Program-made: the position numbers and the translations under genes
Notes under the pieces: model-generated
Told to the model about the DNA's origin: nothing
Database searches by the model: none
The model's input: only the letters and a program-made list of their open reading frames with translations
Origin: Nonomuraea wenchangensis
GTDB taxonomy: Bacteria > Actinomycetota > Actinomycetes > Streptosporangiales > Streptosporangiaceae
Direction of reading: 5' to 3'
DNA length: 64,000 nucleotides
Assembly (NCBI RefSeq): GCF_900111685.1
Contig: NZ_FOHX01000008.1
Location: 186,001-250,000 of the forward strand
Shown here: in pieces, positions 8,093 through 16,862 of the stretch
Numbering within the stretch: position 1 is the first letter of the stretch
Layout of the letters: each line of letters begins with the position of its first letter

Positions 8093-9721
8093 ATGAGCGG
8101 AGAGCCGGAGAAACGATCGTCCCGTCGCATCGGCGCGGTCGTCGACAGAGACCGGGACCCCGGCGAGTGGACCCACCCCAGGGAGTGGGACCCCAAAGAC
8201 CGGGATCCCCGCGAGCCGGACGCCGGCGAGTGGGACGCCGGCGTGGTGCAGCGGGACAGGCGTTCGGTCAAGGACGTCTGGGCGGCGCGGTGGGACGCGG
8301 AGGCCGTGCGGGACGAGGTGCTCGCCGGTCGGCCGCTGGTCGTCGTGGACCGGTGCACCAGCGCGCTGCGCACCGGCTACACCGGCCCGTCCGCCGTGGC
8401 GGCGCTGCGGCCCGCGCTCGCCATCGGCTGCTACGCGGCCTGGGACCCCGGCCTGGCGGACCTGGTCGTCGCCGCCGAGGACCGCACCCGCGTGCGCTCG
8501 GTGGCCGAGCGCCACGGCTGGCCGCGCCGGGTGCGCCACGAGGCCGCCCGGCACCTGCTCAAGCTGGACCGCCCGCCGGTCGTCGTCACCGGCGGCGCGG
8601 ACGTCCGGCTCGCCGAGCTGGCCGGTCCCGGCGGCACGCCCGCCTCCATCGACCCCGGCGTACGGGGCACGCTGGAGTCCAAGCCGCTCCTCGACGACCT
8701 CCTGCGCGCCGCCGGGGTGCCGGCCGTGGCGCGGGTCCGCAGCGCGTACGTGGACCGGCTGCCGTCGCCCGCCGAGCTGCGGCGAGCGGTCGGGGCCGAG
8801 CGCGTGGTGGTGCAGGCGGGCGGGCCCGGCGGGAGCGGCACGGTGATCGTGTCCGGGGAGGGTGACATGGGCCGCGCGGCGCGGCTGCTCGGGCCGTACC
8901 GGGTAGCCGCGTACGTGGACGGCTGGCCGGTCGCGATCACCGTGCTCAGCGTCCCGGACGGCAGGGGCGGCGTCCAGGTGTACGCCGACCGGCCCGCGCA
9001 CCTGACGACCTGCGTGGCCGAGCCGTCCCTCGGCCCCGTGAGCGCCGCCGGCGCCGACTGGTCGCGGCCCTGGCCGGCGCCCGCCGCCGCGCTGCTCATC
9101 GAGTGCGCGGAACGGGTGGCGCTCTGGGCCTGGCGCAGGTATGGGGCCGCCGGGATGTTCGGCGTGGACGCGCTCCTCACGCCGGACGAGCGGATCTACC
9201 TGACCGCGCTGCGGTGGCGGCGGCAGCGGCGCGACGAGGTGGAGGCGGTCAACCAGCAGGCGGCAGGGCTGCCGCCGTTCGTGCTGGGGCAGCTCGCGGT
9301 GATGCTCGGCCGGCCGGTGGGCTGGCTCGGCGACGCGGCGGAGTTCAACCAGCTCACGCTGCTGCGCGCCACCCAGCCGGGCGGGCCGTTCGCGGTGCGG
9401 CTGCGCCTGGCCGAGGGCCCGCCCGCGCGGATGGCGGGCGGGCAGGGCTCCGGCGTCTACCGGCTCGACCGGGACGGGCGGGCGCGCTGGGTGCGGCGCG
9501 CCGCGCATCCGTCGCAGGCCGGTAGCGACGACGGCGAGTTTCTGCTGGCCGACCTGCCGGGGCCCGACATCGCCTGCCACCCCGGGGCCGATCTGGGCAC
9601 GCTGGAGGGGGTGACCGGGGGCGGGACGCGGCCGTTCCACGGGCCGGCGAGCGTGTCGCCGTTCACCCGGACGATCCTGTCGGCCGTGAGCGGGCTCCTC
9701 GTGCCCTGGTCGCGACCGTAG
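8093..9721 (+). CDS. ATP-grasp-like protein with altered metal-binding motif
   Basis: A 542-residue protein. Residues about 17-50 are a charged low-complexity stretch with repeated EW and DRDP units. The core resembles an ATP-grasp fold: SKPLLDDLLRAAGVPAVA (lid helix), ERVVVQAGGPGGSGTVIV (ATP lysine strand and glycine loop), and GVDALLTPDERIYLTALRW (catalytic strand). In active ATP-grasp enzymes the last block reads like GVDFlv..grvylxEiNpR. Here E, N and P of that motif are missing (TALRWRRQ), so Mg-ATP chemistry may be lost or different. It is divergent from the NsdA-like regulator, which suggests a regulatory or differentiation role. I infer the ATP-grasp assignment from motif layout only. 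Confidence 0.6.
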   Translation: MSGEPEKRSSRRIGAVVDRDRDPGEWTHPREWDPKDRDPREPDAGEWDAGVVQRDRRSVKDVWAARWDAEAVRDEVLAGRPLVVVDRCTSALRTGYTGPSAVAALRPALAIGCYAAWDPGLADLVVAAEDRTRVRSVAERHGWPRRVRHEAARHLLKLDRPPVVVTGGADVRLAELAGPGGTPASIDPGVRGTLESKPLLDDLLRAAGVPAVARVRSAYVDRLPSPAELRRAVGAERVVVQAGGPGGSGTVIVSGEGDMGRAARLLGPYRVAAYVDGWPVAITVLSVPDGRGGVQVYADRPAHLTTCVAEPSLGPVSAAGADWSRPWPAPAAALLIECAERVALWAWRRYGAAGMFGVDALLTPDERIYLTALRWRRQRRDEVEAVNQQAAGLPPFVLGQLAVMLGRPVGWLGDAAEFNQLTLLRATQPGGPFAVRLRLAEGPPARMAGGQGSGVYRLDRDGRARWVRRAAHPSQAGSDDGEFLLADLPGPDIACHPGADLGTLEGVTGGGTRPFHGPASVSPFTRTILSAVSGLLVPWSRP

Positions 9722-9746
9722 CGGCACGGATCCCGCAAGGCGCCCG

Positions 9747-10121
9747 TCAGGTCAGGGCGGCGAGCACCCGCTGCCGCAGCAGTGTGTACTGCTCACGGCA
9801 GCGCCGGGGACCCTCCGGCGGCCGCTGCTGGACGGTGCCACCGGAGACGACCTCATCGGGGCCGAACTGCTCGGCGGTGAGGTCGGTCTCGGTGCCGTCC
9901 GGCAGCCGGTTCCAGTAGTGGTAGGAGGTCCGGGCACCGTCGACGTGGACCTCGCCGAGGATGAGATCACCCCCGAGCAGGTCCTGCACCACCAGCGCCG
10001 TCGTCCCGCACTGGCCTCTCGCCGGGTTGTCCGGCCGCCACTCGTCGAGGCTCGCGGGATCGCAGGTGTCCGGCCCCCAGGCGGCGCGCAGCAGCGGCCG
10101 CAACTCGTCCACGTTCAGCAT
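9747..10121 (-). CDS. YunG family protein
   Basis: A 124-residue protein matching the YunG pattern: WGPDTCDPASLDEWRPDNPARGQCGTTALVVQDLLGGDL, then TSYHYWNRLPDGTETDLTAEQF. The Cys in GQCGTTA, the HYWN histidine and the DLT aspartate look like a cysteine-protease or transglutaminase-type catalytic layout. That reading is mine and no activity is established. ATG 10121 gives the standard N-terminus LRPLLRAAW. It converges on the ATP-grasp gene (25-bp gap) and is divergent from the nitronate monooxygenase. Confidence 0.8.
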   Translation of the reverse strand: MLNVDELRPLLRAAWGPDTCDPASLDEWRPDNPARGQCGTTALVVQDLLGGDLILGEVHVDGARTSYHYWNRLPDGTETDLTAEQFGPDEVVSGGTVQQRPPEGPRRCREQYTLLRQRVLAALT

Positions 10122-10187
10122 CCCGGAAGTCTCGCATTCGGGTACGACAGTTCCGTCGATACCGAGGTGAGATGAAGGAGCAGGACG

Positions 10188-11144
10188 ATGCCGCGTACCT
10201 GGTTGACCGAACGGTTCGGGCTGGACGTGCCGCTGGTGGGAGCGCCGATGGCGGGAGCCGGCGACGGCAGGCTCGCGGCGGCCGTGTCGGCGGCGGGCGC
10301 GCTGGGCATGTTCGGGGTGCCGGCGAAAGCGCCGGGCTCGTGGGTGGCCGAGCAGGCCGCCGTCGCCGCAGGGAGCGGGCGGCCGTACGGGATCGGGCTG
10401 ATGGCGTGGGCGCTGCCGGGCAATCCCGAGCAGCTCGACGCGGTGCTCGCCGCCCGTCCCGCGCTCGTCTCCGTCAGCTACGGCGACCTCGGCCCGTACG
10501 TCGAGCCGCTGCGCGGCGCGGGCATCACCGTCGCCGCCCAAGCGGGCACCACGGAGGAGGCGCTGGACGCCGAGCGCGCCGGCGTGGACGTCGTCGTGGC
10601 GCGCGGCGGCGAGGGCGGCGGGCACGGGCGCGACGAGGTGGCGACGCTGCCGTTGCTGCAGAGCGTCCTGGACGCGGTCGACGTTCCGGTGCTCGCGGCG
10701 GGCGGCATCGCGACGGCGCGCGGCCTCGCCGCCGTGCTGGCGGCGGGGGCCGAGGGCGGGTGGGCGGGGACGGCGTTCCTCGGCTGCGCCGAGACGGCCC
10801 TCTCCGGGCCTGCGCGGGCGCGGGTCCTGGCCGCCGGCGAGACGGGGACGGCGTACGGCCGGGTCTTCGACGTGGCCCAGCGGTTGGCCTGGCCGCCCGA
10901 GTACGGAGGTCGGGCCCTGCGCAACACCTTCTTCGACCGGTGGCACGGGAAGGAGGAGGAGCTGGGCGAGAACGAGGCGGCGCGGGACGAGCTGACGGCC
11001 GCGCGGCGGGACGGCGACTACGACGCCGCGTTCGTCTACGCCGGGCAAGCGGTCGGCCTGGTCCGGCACGAGCGCCCGGCCGCCGAGGTGGTGGCCGGGT
11101 TCGCGGCAGTGGACGAGCTGCTGTCCCGCTTCGCCCGACCCTGA
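10188..11144 (+). CDS. Nitronate monooxygenase (2-nitropropane dioxygenase family)
   Basis: A 318-residue FMN TIM-barrel enzyme that oxidises alkyl nitronates. The FMN and catalytic motifs are present: PLVGAPMAG at the N-terminus, VSVSYGD, AQAGTTEEALDAERAGVD, the ARGGEGGGHGR loop with the catalytic histidine, PVLAAGGIATARGLAAVLAAGAEGGWAGTAFL for phosphate binding, and ALRNTFFDRW near the end. The start follows AAGGAGCAGG. It stands alone on the plus strand; the convergent neighbour is the yeh-like operon. A tandem repeat begins at its stop codon. Confidence 0.9.
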   Translation: MPRTWLTERFGLDVPLVGAPMAGAGDGRLAAAVSAAGALGMFGVPAKAPGSWVAEQAAVAAGSGRPYGIGLMAWALPGNPEQLDAVLAARPALVSVSYGDLGPYVEPLRGAGITVAAQAGTTEEALDAERAGVDVVVARGGEGGGHGRDEVATLPLLQSVLDAVDVPVLAAGGIATARGLAAVLAAGAEGGWAGTAFLGCAETALSGPARARVLAAGETGTAYGRVFDVAQRLAWPPEYGGRALRNTFFDRWHGKEEELGENEAARDELTAARRDGDYDAAFVYAGQAVGLVRHERPAAEVVAGFAAVDELLSRFARP

Positions 11145-11182
11145 TGACCTCGGCCTGATGACCTCGGCCTGATGACCCCGGC
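11141..11182. repeat. Three tandem 14-bp repeats at the nitronate monooxygenase stop
   Basis: The unit CTGATGACCTCGGC occurs at 11141-11154 and 11155-11168, with one substitution in 11169-11182. Degenerate CTGATG-containing copies follow to about 11255. The first copy contains the TGA stop of the upstream gene, so the array grew from the gene's 3' end. No promoter or hairpin function is evident. Confidence 0.8.
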
Positions 11183-11261
11183 ACGGACATGCACGGCCCT
11201 GATGCCCCTGGCGCGGACGGCCCCGGCACGGCCCTGGCGCCGGTCCTGATGTCCTCGGGCC

Positions 11262-13502
11262 TCAGCTCAGTTCCAGGGCGGCGTCCAGGCGCAAGTAGGC
11301 GTCAACCCAGGTCCGCTCCGCCGCTTCGGCGGAGCCGGCGGCGCGTGCGGCGGCGAAGGCGGTGACGGCCGCGGCGACGCGGTGCAGGCCGAGGGCCGTC
11401 AGCCGGTGCGCGGCGGCGTCGAGCCGGGCGTCGTAGGTGGGCGGCAGGTGGGACAGGCCGTGGTGGGCGGCCTCGGCGAGCAGCGCGCGGGCGTGGGTCA
11501 GTGCGGCGGTCAGCGGCGGCTCTGGCTCGTCGTCCCATGTGGGTGTCAGCGTGCCGCCGGTGGCGGGCCGCAGGTCGGGGACGATCACGCGGCCGCCCGC
11601 CGCCAGCCCGATCGGTTCGATGACGACCCCGGCTCCGGCCCCGGCTCGTCCGACGATGCCGCTGACGAAGCTCAGCTCTCCCTCCTCGCCCGCGAGTACG
11701 GCGGCCAGCGCGTCGAGCCGGCCGGGCGCGGAGGCGGCGTGGGTGGCGCTGACCGTGGCGAGGTTGCCCGCCCGGTCGGCGATGACGGCATCGAGCCGCT
11801 GGTCGCCGGGCGCGTACGCGATGGACTCGACCGCCGCGACGGCGACGGCCCTGACGAGCTCGGCCTCGACACGCGGCCGGACGAGGCGGAGCGGGAGGGC
11901 GTCGAGCTCCCGGCCGAGCACCGCGAAATCCGTCACCTTCAGTGACGGCGGCAAGGCGTCCCAGTCGCCCCGCGACGAGCTGACGTCCGTACGGGAGACG
12001 CGCCCGGTGGCCAGCCGGACCGTACGGCTGGCGCTGCGTACGGCGGACTCGGTGACCACGCTGCCGGCGGCCAGCCCGGCCAGCGTGGACGTGGCGATCC
12101 GCCGCCGGGCCAGCGCGGCCCCGTCGTCGTCGCCCTCCCACTGGCGGCGCAGGACCAGCACCATGGCGGCGTCGGCGTGGGCGAGGTAGATCTCGGCGAT
12201 CCGCCGGTCGCCGAACGCGCGGACCCGGCAGCCGAGGCCCTCCATCCGGGCCCGGCGCAGCGGGGTCTCGGCGGCCTCGGTGGTGCCGAGCACGCTGCTG
12301 CGCGGGGCGGCGTCCTGGCGGGTCGCGGCACGGCGGCGGGCGTGCAGTTCGGCGAGGTGCCCGGCGAGCAGTTCGGGGCGGTAGTGGGCGGCGCGGTCGC
12401 GGTAGGCGGCCAGTTGTTCGGCGAGGTCGCCGACGGCCAGCAGCGGCCAGCGCAGCCCGGCGGCGTCCAGGTGGCGCGTGACGTCGGCGACGGTCGCCTC
12501 CAGGCCCTGGCCGAGGTGCGCGGCGCCCTCGCGCAGGACCGTGCCGGCCAGTGCGAGGGCGCGTTCCAGCCCGGCCGCGGCCCCGGACCCGGACGCGGTC
12601 ACGGCCTGCCCGCCGACATCGACGCGAGCGTCGGGAACGCCGGGGTGCAGCTCGTCGGCGACCCGGAACGCCCACACGGCCAGGGCGATGACGTCGTCGC
12701 GGCTGCCCGCGACGGCGTCGGTGTGGACGAACCCGAGGTCGCCGGGGACCAGGAAGCGCACGGTCGCGGTGGGCAGCTCGACCTGCGGCACCTGGTCGGC
12801 GGGGGTGGCCCGCCTGATCCGGGCGGTGTAGCCGGCCCGTTCGGCGCGGCGGGCGGCGCTCATCAGGCGGGCGCCGAGCCTGGCGGTGAGCTCGTCATCG
12901 GTGACCTGCCCCGGCGACCAGGCCCCCGGCTCCTCCCCCGGCCTGGCGAGCGTCCCGGCCGTCGTCCCCGGCGTTCCGGATGTCCCGAGCGTCTTCACCG
13001 TCCCGGAAGCCGCAGGGGTCGCGATTGTCCCATGCGTCGCGAGCGTTTCATGCGTAGCGGGCGCCGCGGAACCGGGCGCCGCGGAGGCGGGGGCCGCGGA
13101 GGCGGGGGCCGCGATGGCCGACGCCACGGAAGTAGCCTCCGGGGAGGCGAGGGTCGGGGAGTCCAGCGCTACGGCACCGAGCTCCGGAGAGGCAGGGGCC
13201 GGGGAGTCCAGCGCTGCGGGACCGGACTCCGGGGAGGCGGGGGTGGTGGGGAGGGTTTGGTAGGTGAGGATTACCGCGATCACGTGCCGGCACACCCCGA
13301 TCGCGCCGCAGGTGCAGCGGGCCGCGTCGAGGCCGCCCGGCGGCAGGCTCGTGTCGGGCCCGCCGGGGAAGCCGCCGTGCACGGTGCCGTCGGCGTCGAG
13401 CCGCAGCTCCGGCGTGGCCTCCTTGGCGGCCCGCTTGACCAGGCCGCGGTTGGTGAGCGCGGCCAGGGAGTCGGTGGTGAGCGCGAGCAGGTCGGTCCTC
13501 AT
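11262..13502 (-). CDS. SWIM zinc-finger protein (YehQ-like), last gene of the five-gene system
   Basis: A 746-residue protein. The SWIM motif CxCx(5)CxH is at C63, C65, C71 and H73 (ARCTCGAIGVCRHVIA), expected to bind zinc and DNA or protein. Residues about 90-190 are a Pro/Ala/Ser/Thr-rich linker made of tandem 15-residue and 5-residue repeats, in place of an ordered domain. The rest is a helical and beta region without a recognised enzyme motif. ATG 13502 overlaps the VWA stop by 4 bp. The gene corresponds in order and type to E. coli yehQ. Function is unknown; partnership with the MoxR-VWA pair is inferred from gene order. Confidence 0.82.
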   Translation of the reverse strand: MRTDLLALTTDSLAALTNRGLVKRAAKEATPELRLDADGTVHGGFPGGPDTSLPPGGLDAARCTCGAIGVCRHVIAVILTYQTLPTTPASPESGPAALDSPAPASPELGAVALDSPTLASPEATSVASAIAAPASAAPASAAPGSAAPATHETLATHGTIATPAASGTVKTLGTSGTPGTTAGTLARPGEEPGAWSPGQVTDDELTARLGARLMSAARRAERAGYTARIRRATPADQVPQVELPTATVRFLVPGDLGFVHTDAVAGSRDDVIALAVWAFRVADELHPGVPDARVDVGGQAVTASGSGAAAGLERALALAGTVLREGAAHLGQGLEATVADVTRHLDAAGLRWPLLAVGDLAEQLAAYRDRAAHYRPELLAGHLAELHARRRAATRQDAAPRSSVLGTTEAAETPLRRARMEGLGCRVRAFGDRRIAEIYLAHADAAMVLVLRRQWEGDDDGAALARRRIATSTLAGLAAGSVVTESAVRSASRTVRLATGRVSRTDVSSSRGDWDALPPSLKVTDFAVLGRELDALPLRLVRPRVEAELVRAVAVAAVESIAYAPGDQRLDAVIADRAGNLATVSATHAASAPGRLDALAAVLAGEEGELSFVSGIVGRAGAGAGVVIEPIGLAAGGRVIVPDLRPATGGTLTPTWDDEPEPPLTAALTHARALLAEAAHHGLSHLPPTYDARLDAAAHRLTALGLHRVAAAVTAFAAARAAGSAEAAERTWVDAYLRLDAALELS
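13144..13233. repeat. Tandem 45-bp repeats inside the SWIM gene
   Basis: Two adjacent 45-bp copies (13144-13188, 13189-13233) differ at only a few positions and a third begins at 13234. They encode 15-residue copies of an ALDSPxxASPE-type linker on the minus strand. A neighbouring 15-bp array near 13080-13110 encodes short Ala/Pro/Ser repeats. The period is a multiple of three, so copy number can change without a frameshift. Confidence 0.8.
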
Positions 13503-14620
13503 CGGCCCACGTGCTCCGCGACGAAGGACGCGAGCTCGCCGGGCGTCATGGCGCCCACGTGCGCTCCGGCGTCGGCCAGGCGCTGCCCGAGCTCCCGGTC
13601 GTAGGCGGGGTCGGCCTGTTCGTCGAGCGCGGCCAGGCACAGCACCTTGCTGCCCTGCTCGGCCAGGCCGCGTACGACCCGTACGAGCCGGTGCGGATCG
13701 CCGCCCTCGTAGAAGTCGGAGATGAGCACGACGATCGCCCGGCGCGGCTGCTCCACCAGGCCCGCCCCGTACGCCGCCGCGCGCGCGATGTCGGTGCCGC
13801 CGCCGAGCTGGACCTTCATCAGCAGCTCCACGGGATCGTCGACGTCGGAGGTGAGGTCCACCACGTCGGTGTCGAACGCGACGAGGTGGGTGCGTACGCC
13901 GGGCAGCCCCCACAGGCAGGCCGCGGTGACGGCCGAGTGGATGACCGACTCGACCATGGACCCGGACTGGTCGACGAGCAGGATCACCTGCCACGGCTGG
14001 AGGTGGCGGCGGGTCCGGGAGAAGAACAGGGGCGTCTCGATCACCAGCTTGCCGGTCTCCGGCTGGTAGCGGCCGAGGTTGGCGCGTACGGTCCGCACCA
14101 CGTCGAAGTCGCGGGCCCGCCGCAGGCGCCCGGCCCGGCGCGCCCTGGCGCCGGTGAACGCGCTGCGGACCTCGGTCGCGAGCCGGTCCATGAGCTGCCC
14201 GACGACCCGTTCCACGATCCGCCTGGCCAGCCGCAGCACCTGCGGGTTCATCAGGTGCTTGGTGCGCAGCACCGCCTGGAGCAGGGCGGGGTTGGGCTCG
14301 ATGCGGGCCAGCACGTCCGGGTCGGTGACGACGTCGTGGATCTCGTAGCGCTCGACGGCGTCGCGCTGCAGCCGTTCGACGGTCTCCTTGGGGAAGAGCC
14401 TGGCGATGTCGTCGAGCCAGCCGAACGTGGTCAGCGACGACGGCCCTGATCCGCCCTGCCGGCGTACGCCGCGCCTGCGGAGGTCCTCGTCGCGCCCGTA
14501 GAGCCAGTCGAGTGCGGCGTCGCGGGCCGCGGCCCGCGGGTCGAGCGGCTGCCCGCCGAGACAGGCGGCGCCCGGCTCGCCGAGCAGCAGCCGCCAGCGT
14601 TCGAGTGTGGGGTCGGCCAT
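13499..14620 (-). CDS. VWA (CoxE-like) domain protein, YehP-like
   Basis: A 373-residue protein with an N-terminal helical region (RWRLLLGEPG..., LARRIVERVVGQLMDRLA) and a C-terminal von Willebrand A domain. The MIDAS metal site is complete: DQSGSM (DxSxS), the threonine in LGGGTDIARA, and the aspartate in LISDFYEGG. VWA proteins of this type work with MoxR AAA+ ATPases in metal insertion or complex remodelling, and a MoxR ATPase is two genes upstream. It is translationally coupled on both sides: a 1-bp overlap with DUF5682 and a 4-bp overlap with SWIM. It matches E. coli yehP in type and position. Confidence 0.88.
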   Translation of the reverse strand: MADPTLERWRLLLGEPGAACLGGQPLDPRAAARDAALDWLYGRDEDLRRRGVRRQGGSGPSSLTTFGWLDDIARLFPKETVERLQRDAVERYEIHDVVTDPDVLARIEPNPALLQAVLRTKHLMNPQVLRLARRIVERVVGQLMDRLATEVRSAFTGARARRAGRLRRARDFDVVRTVRANLGRYQPETGKLVIETPLFFSRTRRHLQPWQVILLVDQSGSMVESVIHSAVTAACLWGLPGVRTHLVAFDTDVVDLTSDVDDPVELLMKVQLGGGTDIARAAAYGAGLVEQPRRAIVVLISDFYEGGDPHRLVRVVRGLAEQGSKVLCLAALDEQADPAYDRELGQRLADAGAHVGAMTPGELASFVAEHVGR

Positions 14621-16860
14621 CAGGGGATCAGTCCTTCTCTGCGCAGTGCGGCGTCGGCCCGCTCGTCCAGCGCCATGCCTGCGGCCACCAGCTCCGGGGC
14701 CGCGTCCAGTCTCATCAGGTCCCAGGGGGACGTGCCGCCGCCCCGCAGCCCGGTCAGCCGGGTGGCGATGAGGTGGCGCTCGCGGGGCGGGAAGAAGCCG
14801 AACGCCTGGCGCAGCGCGGGCAGCGCCACCAGGAAGTCGTCGTCGGCCATCGCCGCGACCAGCTCGTCCAGCAGCTCCAGCACGCCGGCGGTGTGCAGCA
14901 CCTCCTCGCGGGCGAGCGCGAACAGCCCGGCCAGCCAGTCGCCCGCCGTGGCGGGGACGAACGCGCCGCGTACCGCCCGCCCGGGGTCTCCTGCGGCGTG
15001 GCCCCGCAGCGTCCAGGCCAGGCCCAGCGCGGCTCCCCGCAGGTCGGGCGGCGCGTCCCGGCAGGCGGCGATCCGGTCGGCGACGCCGAGCGCCGCCTCC
15101 GTGTCCAGGCCGAGCGCCGATCCGGCGTGCCTGAGCGCGTCGCGGACGGCGGCCATGGCCTCGATCCGCCGCAGGTCGGCCGGCGCGGGCCCGCCGCGTA
15201 CGCCTTCGGCCAGCCAGAGCGCCCGCTCCGCCGTGGCCCGTACGACGGCCCCGAGGGTGGCGCTGCCGCTGGTGCCGAACAGTTCGCCGTGGCGCCACAT
15301 GGCGAGGACGACGGCGAGGGTGCGGCCCAGCGCGCCCAGGTCGGCCGCCCTGCCGACGGCCCGCGCCAGGTCGTCCAGCACCTGCCCGGTCAGCTCGCCG
15401 ACGCCGCACAGCGCGGCGTCGAGCAGGACGCCGGCCAGCTCGTCCAGGTCGGCGCCGGGGACGCGCTCGGCGAGTACGGCCGCCGCCGCCTCCTGCGGGT
15501 CGACGCCGTACGCCCCGGCCTCGATGAGGGCGGGCAGGCGCTCGTCGGAGTCGGTCAGCTCCCACCGCTCGGTCAGCTCGGCGCCGCCCGCCGGGCTCGG
15601 CCCGGAGGTGCGCAGCACGCCGGGGACGCCCAGCACGCGCAGCCGGTGCAGCAGCCGGCTGCGCTCGCGGCCGGTCTCCTCGCCGAGGTCGAGGCGTTCC
15701 TCGCCGGGCTCGCCGAGGACCGCGAGGACCGCGTGGACCAGCGGCGGCAGCGGGGTGTCCCGGTGCAGCCGGCCCGTACGGTCGCCGCTGAGCGCGGCGA
15801 TCATCTCGACGATGACCGGGTGCGCGCCGGCCTGGAGCGGGCCGCGGCTCGCCCAGGGCAAGGGCGTCTCGATCGCCTCACTGACGAGCGCGCCGGCCAG
15901 GCCGTCGAGCACGTCCACGCGGGCCGGGTGGCGGTGGCCGCGCATGAGCGCGAGCGCGTCGGCGGCGGCGCGGGCGGCGATCAGGTCGGCGGTCGAGACC
16001 TGCTGACGCCGGGCGCGCAGCCGGGCGACGACCGCCTCGACGAGCAGCCGGCCGGCCCCGGCGGCGCCGTGCTCCCACAGGTGCTGGTAGTAGCCGGGCG
16101 ACGGCATGCCCGCCTGGTAGCCGTCGAAGGCGTCGAGCCGCCGGAACGAGTACGGCACGAGGTAGCTGCGGGCCGTCGCGCCGTCCGGCGGCCGGGGCAC
16201 CTCCGGCCAGCTCCGGTCCCCGTCCTCGGCGAGCCGGATCAGCGCCGGGCGGTGGAAGCCGCCGGTGACCACGACCACCGGCCGCCCGTCCGCGTGTGCG
16301 GCGGCGGCCCTGACCCAGTGGGCCATGTACGCCTCGCGGGCGGTGTCGTCCGGCCCCGCCTCGGTGTCGCCGCGCAGCAGGTCGAAGTAGACGGCCAGGC
16401 GTTCGGCCAGCCCGTCGGCCGGCTCGATCTCGAACAGGTGGTCCCACAGCGCGTCGGCGTCGTCCACGGCGAAGTCACGGCACAGCCGGGCGGTGGCCTC
16501 GCCGTAGCGGGCCTCGGCGTCGGCGTACCGGTTGCGTACGCCGGCCAGCGCGGGATGCCAGGCGGGCAGGTCGATGAAGCGCAGCTCGGCGCCGGCGGCG
16601 CGGCCCGCGTTCAGCGCCGTCCACTCCGGTGAGTGGTCGCAGAACGGCGTCCACGAGCCGTGCCGGCGGCCGGGGTCGCGGTAGCCGGTGTGGACCGCGA
16701 TCGGCGGCTCGTGGCCCAGCAGCAGCTCGTCCATCCGGTCGTTCATGTCCGCCGGGCCCTCGACCAGCACGTACGCGGGCCGTACGGCGGCGACGATGTC
16801 GGCGGCCAGCCGGGCGCAGGCGGGGCTGTGGTGCCGCACGCCGAGGAAGGTGACCGTCAT
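14620..16860 (-). CDS. DUF5682 family protein (YehM-like)
   Basis: A 746-residue cytoplasmic protein. It starts MTVTFLGVRHHSPACARLA and continues YVLVEGPADMNDRMDELL, the recognisable N-terminus of DUF5682/YehM proteins. Further conserved-looking blocks are FIDLPAWHPAL, VVVVTGGFHRPALIRL, and PYSFRRLDAFDGYQAGMPSPGYYQ. The early histidine pair, the glutamate in VEGP and the histidine of GGFHRP recall the TraB/PrgY/ChaN-type 'EreA-like' hydrolase superfamily. That is my inference. It sits between the MoxR ATPase (2-bp gap) and the VWA gene (1-bp overlap) and is the most likely substrate-binding or enzymatic member of the system. Confidence 0.85.
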   Translation of the reverse strand: MTVTFLGVRHHSPACARLAADIVAAVRPAYVLVEGPADMNDRMDELLLGHEPPIAVHTGYRDPGRRHGSWTPFCDHSPEWTALNAGRAAGAELRFIDLPAWHPALAGVRNRYADAEARYGEATARLCRDFAVDDADALWDHLFEIEPADGLAERLAVYFDLLRGDTEAGPDDTAREAYMAHWVRAAAAHADGRPVVVVTGGFHRPALIRLAEDGDRSWPEVPRPPDGATARSYLVPYSFRRLDAFDGYQAGMPSPGYYQHLWEHGAAGAGRLLVEAVVARLRARRQQVSTADLIAARAAADALALMRGHRHPARVDVLDGLAGALVSEAIETPLPWASRGPLQAGAHPVIVEMIAALSGDRTGRLHRDTPLPPLVHAVLAVLGEPGEERLDLGEETGRERSRLLHRLRVLGVPGVLRTSGPSPAGGAELTERWELTDSDERLPALIEAGAYGVDPQEAAAAVLAERVPGADLDELAGVLLDAALCGVGELTGQVLDDLARAVGRAADLGALGRTLAVVLAMWRHGELFGTSGSATLGAVVRATAERALWLAEGVRGGPAPADLRRIEAMAAVRDALRHAGSALGLDTEAALGVADRIAACRDAPPDLRGAALGLAWTLRGHAAGDPGRAVRGAFVPATAGDWLAGLFALAREEVLHTAGVLELLDELVAAMADDDFLVALPALRQAFGFFPPRERHLIATRLTGLRGGGTSPWDLMRLDAAPELVAAGMALDERADAALRREGLIP

Positions 16861-16862
16861 CG

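Noticed and set aside
8093..9721. A RiPP-type ATP-grasp ligase with a precursor peptide
   Set aside because: No short precursor-like ORF is visible around it, and the metal-binding motif is not intact.
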